A stretch of 64,000 nucleotides of DNA, from NCBI GenBank assembly GCA_007922195.1, contig ML681990.1, positions 39,569,557 through 39,633,556 of the forward strand, written 5' to 3'. This document shows, piece by piece, positions 58,601 through 64,000 of the stretch. This DNA comes from Podocnemis expansa (Eukaryota > Chordata > Testudines > Podocnemididae). The stretch's first letter is position 1. Each line of letters starts with the position of its first letter. The notes beneath the pieces were generated by a model. The model was given only the letters and a program-made list of their open reading frames with translations. It was not told where the DNA came from and searched no databases. The position numbers and the translations under genes are program-made.

Positions 58601-61600
58601 CTCCTCTGTTTCCTCCTCACCCACTGACATAATAAGTGTTCGGGTGGTACATAATCATGTCCCAGCTGTGCACCCATGGAAACTGATGCACTACCTTGGC
58701 TTGCTGGGCTTCCTAATTATATCACTTTGTGGCATTGCACAGTCAGTCCACAGTGCTACTGTAATAGGAAACAAATAATTCTCCATCAGGAAAAATGGGC
58801 CATGGCAATGATGGTATAAGTATTCCTTACATAAGGAACATTATCTGTGTTTGGGACCCTGGAAAATATTACAGACTTATCCCATTTATGTTTGTGATTG
58901 TAACTGCCTGTCAGCTGTATCAAAGACTAAAACATGCTGAATTTGTGGCAGAGAAGCCACTTTTGTCATTGGTAGTTTTCACATTCTTGGTTTGTTAATG
59001 CTGTTCCAAAACCAAAAAATTGTGTAAATTATCCATATAACTTGCCATTTTGCATCCTGTCTCATAAGGATTTGTCATTTCTAATTTTGAAATTAGAAAG
59101 ACCAACTGTGCAAAAAACAAGACACGACTCAAAACTGCAGAATTCAAGGTCAGTAAAATGTTCTTATGCTTGCTATGCAACTGCCCGATCAATATGACAC
59201 TTACCTTCTAAGCACCAGAGAACAAATGATGGGTAGAAAAAATGTGGTGAATGTGATGCCAAGACAAAGGGCAGCGACACTACTTTCAAATTCCCCTTTA
59301 TCTGATGGGAGATAAACAGAGATGAAAAATCATTTACGGGACCAGGCTTTGAGAGACTCCCGTGGGAAACTGGAAAGACATGGATTTTTTTTTCTTTGCA
59401 CAAATCGTAAACCTCACAAACATATCAGGGGATCCCAGTGATCTATAACTAAATCAATGTAAAGCTAATGTCAAGTTCCACAATTCACTAATGATAAATC
59501 TTTAAATCACACACTGGCCATAGAAAGGAGTGGCATCCAAAAAAGGGTAGAATAAAGAGTATTCTGCCTTGTAAGCCCCCATCTTAGCTATGAGCCATAC
59601 ATGGTCCCAAACCATGAGATTGCTTCAGTCAGCATAATGTAGAGTAGCCGTATAGTCTGGCCCCTCAATCTCCTCAGTTGTGCCCTATAACTGTAACCTT
59701 GATTTTACAGTCCCCTGATGACATGCTAGTTTGACCTGGTTGCAACAAAAAGGCAGCTTTATTCAAAATGCAACCATGTAACTTGCGGCTATGTAACCAC
59801 ACCTACTATGCTGCCTACCATTATTGACATCAACAATTTCTGGGAAAATATTGAAACACCCCTTTCTGCCCCAGCTGGGGGAGCGGGGGAGAGAAGCAAT
59901 GAGTGCTCAGAGGAGATGCACAACACACCACCAGCCAAGAGCTGTAAGGAAGGACATGCCATCTTTGTTAACCTAGGTGTAGGTAAGGGGTCATATATAT
60001 GCAGCAATGCCAACAGCATTTTAACTAGGCTGAAGGAAGACAAGCATACGCTAACTTACACTGACACGGTTAATGCATGAATAGAACTGAGTGTTAATTA
60101 AGTTACATGTGACTACAAATGACATTTACAATAAAACTGGCTGCATTTTTTTTTAAATAATTGCCATGAATTTTGTTCGGATAGTGACAAACAAATTTTG
60201 GTAAACATGTCAGCCATTTTGATAAGTTCATATTTTTAATTGCCTAAAGATTGTGGCTGTGTCTATACTTGTAAGTTAGTTCGAATTAAGGAGGCTTAAT
60301 TTGAACTAACAGTCCCTGTCTACACTAAACTTTCATTAATCTGAATTAAGGAATTCCTTAATTCGAACTAATGAAAACTTAGTTCGAACTAGTAAGACCT
60401 GCCTTTTAGGTCAAATTAAGCCCTTAGTTCGAACATGGCACAGTGTGGACATTTTTAAATCAATCAATCAATCCACTTCGTTAGTTCAAATTAACAAAGT
60501 GGGTTAAGTCAAATTATCTGTAATTTGACTTAGTCCATGTCTTTAGTTCAAACAAATAAGTTTGAGAATAGTTCGAAGTACCTTCAAACTTATTAGTTTG
60601 AATTAACAAATTCTAGCTAAGTTTGGGAAGTGTAAGCATAGCCTGTGAAACTTTGAAAAAAATGAACATTTGAAAATAAAAACTCCAAAATTTAAATATT
60701 TTTCTCTGCAAAATTTGGTTACTTAACACATCATGTCAGTGACCTGTCACACTTGTTTGAAAATTAGTCTGATACACAAAGCATGTCCTTGGTTTACTCA
60801 CTGATGATACAAAGCTTGATTCTTTAGCAGCAGAATGTCATAGTTTGTAAGGCCAGAATGGACCAGCGGATCATGCAGAATGACCTCCTCCACACCACAC
60901 GCCACAGAGCCCCACGCAGTTATCCCTACATTGAACCCAATAGCCTAGATAATGAATTACAGCCCTCAGGACACCAGGCTATTTATGTGCCACAGGCTGA
61001 CTCTATCAGTCCTGATGAGCACCATTGTCTGAGGCCCTTGCAATGTTCAGGAATTGTTTTGGTGAAATATATCTAGAATAGATAATTTTAGTAAGGAACC
61101 TAGACCACATGCTGCAGAAGGTGGCAAAAATATCAGACAAATCAACCCCCTCCTCAAGGTCCCTGACAATCTGATGTGGAGGGAAAATATCCTTTCTCAC
61201 CCCAAATCTGGCAATCAATCAGTGACCTGGAGCGTGTGAGCAAGACCCACCAGCTGATGTCCTGCAACATGAGACTTAGAAACATAAGACACTAACCAGG
61301 ACTGGACCCCTTTGGGCCACCAAGCTCACTCCCTCAACCTTGTCCTGCAGGTAAACCTGTCATTAAAGCTCACTCAAAATTGTCTAGTTCATTCTTAAGA
61401 CTAGTTAGGTTGTTTTGCCCCTCTAATCCTGTCAGGATGCCTTTCTGTACTGATGATTTAGAAACATTCCTTTAATCTCCAGCCTAAATTTATTCATGGA
61501 CAATTTAGATTCATGTGTTCTCAAGTGAAAGACAGTTTAAGTTGACAATGAACCATTTCATGTTTGCTGGGGAATTTTGGTTCCATTTCTACTTTTGTCT

Positions 61601-62052
61601 GCTTCAGGCTCTTGGTGTTTTTTTTTGTTTTATCCTCTGTACAGAAACTGACCATAATGAAATAATTGGAGCCCCCCTTCATTGCTTTTCTGCTGAAAAG
61701 AGTTCATGGGAGTCTCTCATGTTTTCCCCTCCAGCAGATCAGAGAAACAAAGCTGTCACCCTTTCCCTAGTTCTGCCGCTCACCTTTATACCTTGTTCAA
61801 GCCATGGCTAATGTTGCCCAGGGCTGGGGAGCTGGAATAAAACACTATGACCCATTTTTATGGTATAGAGCAATGCAGCTCAGACAATCACAAAGAACTT
61901 CACAGTACCATATTTCAGAGTGGTGAAAAACTGGGGGTGGCTTTGGGCTCCTTCTCCTGCACTGGTCACTCCTGAAATCTGCACTCTATAGCCTGTTTTC
62001 TCTTTAAGTCCTGTTAATTGGTACCAGGTGGCAGAAGAATTGACAGTAACAG
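46160..62052 (-). CDS. gp130-like class I cytokine receptor, 3' four exons (5' part outside window)
   Basis: Four exons on the minus strand (144, 97, 82 and 492 nt to the stop) join in matching phases (1, 2, 0) into 270 residues. Residues 1-47 are the second half of a fibronectin III domain with a TSAGEG loop and one NSS glycosylation sequon. Residues 48-55 (DKGEFESS) are a juxtamembrane linker, 56-78 a hydrophobic helix and 79-84 basic. Residues 85-96 (WWPAIPNPVNSS) are a box 1 JAK-docking motif. The tail holds two tyrosines, Y200 (CDYTSM) and Y248 in YVKQ, a YxxQ STAT3-type site. The linker and helix start resemble gp130 (GE, CL, TT at matching places). It is a plasma-membrane signalling chain; the ligand is unknown. 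IL6ST, IL31RA and other members are possible names, but the tail matches none that I can recall. The gene points toward SREK1. Confidence 0.82.
48551..48648 (-). mobile_element. fold-back family, single arm
   Basis: CTGATGAAGTGGGATTTTG, AATTTGTTAGTCTTTAAG and TGCCACAGGACTCCTTGC are present in the inverted-arm order. Confidence 0.7.
49080..50880 (+). mobile_element. DIRS-like retroelement remnant
   Basis: Near 50110-50280 the plus strand reads LLIAPAGKCQLWFSDRC and later FLQLIAWRL, the W-F-S-D and L-x-A-W-R-L spacing I associate with the region before the tyrosine recombinase in DIRS elements. At about 50560-50700 broken frames resemble the recombinase start (GIISPFL, YIGGLIS, ERRVS). It is full of stops and shifts and cannot be active. 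Confidence 0.5.
50950..51290. repeat. GC-rich interspersed repeat, unassigned
   Basis: G-rich runs on the plus strand (GGGGCTGGCAGGGG and similar words) end in GCACTGGGCCCCGGAATCCC. The composition is like 20030-20400, but I cannot name the family. Confidence 0.4.
52661..53740. mobile_element. fold-back element split by an inserted MITE
   Basis: The left part ends TTTGTTAGTCTTT at 52749. The right part resumes TTTAAGTGCCACAGGACGCC at 53673 and ends GACTAACATGCTTACCCC. Removing 52750-53672 plus one TTT restores the family sequence. Family interior sequence extends left to about 52540. Confidence 0.8.
52750..53672. mobile_element. TATGTC-end MITE (923 bp) nested in the fold-back element
   Basis: It begins GGCTATGTCTACACTG and ends CAGTATAGACATACCC, near-perfect inverted ends, with TTT duplicated on both sides. 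Arms are rich in TTTCAAAATA words. The GC-rich core (about 52978-53430) ends with AAAAGGTTGGGAACTACTAG, like a hAT MITE end, so a further element may be nested there. Confidence 0.8.
54308..54389 (-). CDS. cytokine receptor exon: box 1 JAK-binding motif
   Basis: The acceptor is TTTCCAG and the donor GTATGA. Length is 82 nt, phase 2 in and phase 0 out. It encodes SRKLWWPAIPNPVNSS and ALQDMARIIPQ. A tryptophan-rich lead followed by I-P-N-P is the class I receptor box 1 signature. Confidence 0.87.
54886..55844. mobile_element. TATGTC-end MITE rich in TTTCGAAA
   Basis: It begins GGGTATGTCCACACACAG and ends CTGTGTGTAGACATAGCC, inverted, with ACA on both flanks. Many TTTCGAAATAA palindromes occur in both arms. 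The GC-rich centre is lost in the gap 55301-55700. Confidence 0.85.
55301..55700. other. assembly gap, 400 N
   Basis: Undetermined bases. The flanking sequence is GC-rich on the left and TTTCGA-rich on the right, so the missing piece belongs to the MITE centre. Confidence 1.
59205..59301 (-). CDS. cytokine receptor exon: transmembrane segment
   Basis: The acceptor is CTCCCATCAG and the donor GTAAGT (good). Length is 97 nt, phase 1 in and phase 2 out. It encodes KGEFESS, a helix of about 23 residues (VAALCLGITFTTFFLPIICS and on), and a basic stop-transfer LRR. Confidence 0.82.
60255..60643. mobile_element. TATGTC-end MITE rich in TTCGAA, 389 bp
   Basis: It begins GGCTGTGTCTATACTTG and ends GTGTAAGCATAGCC, inverted with changes, with TGT on both flanks. 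The body repeats TTAGTTCGAA, TTCGAATTAAG and AACTTATTAGTTTGAA in both orientations, plus (AATC)n at 60458-60472. Confidence 0.8.
60845..61520 (-). mobile_element. CR1 LINE 3' fragment
   Basis: GTAAGGCCAGAATGGACCA followed by GATCATGCAGAATGACCTCC is the antisense CR1 3' end. AGCCTAAATTTATTCATGG near 61480 fits the upstream part. It is degraded. Confidence 0.6.
61909..62052 (-). CDS. cytokine receptor exon: end of membrane-proximal fibronectin III domain
   Basis: The minus-strand acceptor is CTTATGTTGCAG and the donor GTACTG (suboptimal). Length is 144 nt, phase 1 in and out. It encodes VTVNSSATWYQLTGL, then GYRVQISGVTSAGEGAQS and FFTTLKY. The Y-R-V-Q core strand and the T-S-A-G turn are the usual end of a fibronectin III domain in gp130-type receptors. 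The first half of this domain was not found up to the window edge. Confidence 0.8.
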
Positions 62053-64000
62053 CTGCAACATAAGAGGGTGAAGGGACAGCAAAATTAGAAAACTGCCTGA
62101 CCTTCTAGAGCCAAATTCAAGTTGTACATAAGAATATAAAAGCTGTAGCTGAGAAGAGGGCCAACTTTCCCACCCTCATCCCAAACCTGTAGGAAACCGT
62201 ACTCCACAGATCCTTGGTCATTGCTGCCAGAGGAAAAATTCTATGGTGGATGCTGGGATTGGGACCCATTATTGCAGCCTCCTTTTTTTCTTCTTTTAAA
62301 TTAATTGGGTGTTGGCACAACCAATCTCAGTGCATAGTTAGTTGTACACCCTCCTCAAGTAACTTCTAGTAGGGGTAATTCCCAGGGTACTGAGCCCAAG
62401 CTCTCTAGAAGTAAAAGTGAGTGAGTTTTCACTGGTAGCAGGAGCAAACTTGTATAGTCTTTAGCTCAGAGCAGGTATGAAACTCATGGAAAGTGAGTTT
62501 TGTATGTATCTGCTATTGGAACAGTCAGAATAAGGACTTTCTGCAATAATATTCACTTGCTGGTGTACTTGCACATCTACATTAAGCATCTAGGCCCTGA
62601 ACTCAAAACCCCTAATGTAGAAAGAATAACTCAACAAAGGAATTTAAAGGTGCTTAGAAACAGATTTCCAAGCTGGTGACACCAAAAACGTATCTCAGTG
62701 CCTAAACTTGTAACTGTTATTAACGCGCACTATCTTCATTCACTGAGCCCTCATCCACCTAAACACAATTCAGCGACATATTATTCAGGTAAATATTTGC
62801 ATTTGAAAGGACTGCATGTTCAGAGCCACAGTTGTGTTGCTTTGCTTTAGTTCAAATTATTTCCTTTCTGAAGGTACAATGGATGATCTTGCTATCATTT
62901 GAACCACTTCACTAGCAAGACAATTGTTCTCTGTATGTTGTAAAATGCTGCCAAGCATTCAGATACTCTTAATATTGTGGAAGTTAAAATTTAAAGAAAA
63001 TAGCCTATTTCCTGAATGCAAAAGGGGTGATCAAAGAGCTGAGTGAGACATAGGCTGAGAAATAAAGCTCATCACTCTTGCTTCCAGGAAAACGCAGTAA
63101 TCAGCTGTCAGGTTAACTTACATTCTTAGTGGCAATTCAAGTCACAGACTTCAAAAGGTTTTCAACTCTTTCTGCTCACAAAGTTCAAGCAACCTGGGAT
63201 TTGTTTTTCAAAATACTGGACTTCCTAAACAGGATGAAATCTGTCTTAATGTCAATGGCAGGAGTCTCATTGACTCAAAGGAGACTTCACCTCTGAACTT
63301 TTGATTATTGTTGTTGGTCCCTTGTGTTGATAGCCTGGGTTTCGACTGCTAGAATCCAACTGCTCTTTTATTTTGCCTGTTTTCTGGGAAATAATTATCA
63401 TCTCTTTACATAGAGACTGCACTCGATGTGAAAGTTAAAGATCTAGGGTTCAGTGTGTCGTAACTTGCAGCAAGGAATCTTTGCCCAGGAGACAAGAGGG
63501 CGGGCATCTATCAGAAGAGAATCTGTTGTAAATTTTCTCTGGCATAACTCATGTAAAATGTAATCATCATTTATTAACTTCTAACTATTCAATGAATATT
63601 TCTTTGTAATTGATAATGTGCCTCTAGGGACCAACTTAAAACTCTGTTCTCTCGAGTTGGTAATAACTCTTGTCTAGTAAGTCTTTCAATACAAGCAGGA
63701 AATCTAGGTTAAAGCAAAATAGGCTCAGCAACCAGCTAATTACATTGCACTATCTTTAACCCCCAGTAGAGTTTTTTCTGAAACAAGACTGGCTGAGTCA
63801 TAATGCAATACAGAAATAGTGTGAATAATGACAATATCTTAAGCTAAGTGGTAAACGTGCTGACAGCATATCCTTCCTTTCAGTGTTTTTTAGACTCCTG
63901 ATTAATTTTTAGCAGCGGGAGTTTTAAGCATCTTTTGAAGAGTTTAGTGCTGGGTTTTAGTGTCATGAAAGTGACTGTTTTAATTTACAAATGAGCAAGT
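62053..64000. other. receptor intron to window edge
   Basis: I looked on the minus strand for the first half of the fibronectin III domain and found no exon with a W-x-P core and suitable splice sites. The upstream exons probably lie beyond 64000. Confidence 0.55.

Larger units (their letters stand above)
54390..59204 (-). other. receptor intron, 4.8 kb
   Basis: It contains the TTCGAA MITE with a 400-N gap (54886-55844). The rest is AT-rich with no recognised gene. A moderately GC-rich part at 56160-56960 may be an old repeat. Confidence 0.65.
59302..61908 (-). other. receptor intron, 2.6 kb
   Basis: It contains the MITE at 60255 and a CR1 fragment at 60845. No other exon is required by the phases. 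Confidence 0.65.

Noticed and set aside
62117..62320. Minus-strand frame just upstream of the fibronectin III exon
   Set aside because: It was tested as the missing first half of the domain. It lacks the W-x-P core and suitable splice phases.

Overview
The window is nuclear DNA from a vertebrate, most probably a sauropsid and quite likely a turtle. It is AT-rich with long introns and GT-AG splice sites. The repeats are typical of reptile genomes: a CR1 LINE, a tRNA-derived SINE with a CR1-type tail, hAT-like and TTCGAA-rich MITEs, fold-back elements and a DIRS-like remnant. There is no operon structure and no CRISPR array. Almost all long uninterrupted reading frames are chance or low-complexity frames; the real genes are split into short exons.

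Gene 1 (+ strand, about 3.2-36.6 kb) is SREK1, a splicing regulator with two RRMs and an Arg/Ser- and Glu/Lys-rich C-terminus. Eleven coding exons are present, from the second half of RRM1 to the stop codon at 34697-34699. Their phases join without a break into 630 visible residues. The first exon(s), with the N-terminus and the start of RRM1, lie left of the window. About 300 bp upstream of the second visible exon is an unannotated exon-like segment (11467-11590). It has good splice sites, is in frame with the upstream exon and ends in an in-frame stop, so it is a candidate poison exon for autoregulation. A weaker one lies at 10207-10268.

Gene 2 (- strand, about 62.05-46.03 kb, convergent with SREK1) is absent from any simple ORF reading. 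Four exons join in phase to encode the end of a class I cytokine receptor of the gp130 type: the last half of a membrane-proximal fibronectin III domain, a transmembrane helix, a box 1 motif, and a cytoplasmic tail of about 190 residues with a single YxxQ motif. A poly(A) signal follows the stop. The ligand-binding part lies beyond the right edge. This is the most interesting item, because I do not know of a gp130-family gene directly beside SREK1 in mammals.

Between and within these genes, mobile-element remnants dominate. A CR1 ORF2 copy (- strand, 26.6-29.05 kb) is interrupted by a SINE, a fold-back element and a (GT)n tract. Three MITEs (52.75, 54.89 and 60.26 kb) share termini and show 3-bp target duplications, and one of them sits inside a fold-back element. 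Several hAT-like MITEs carry roughly 8-bp duplications. Eight copies of the fold-back family are scattered from 9 to 54 kb. Two assembly gaps are present, 10 N inside (GT)n and 400 N inside a MITE.
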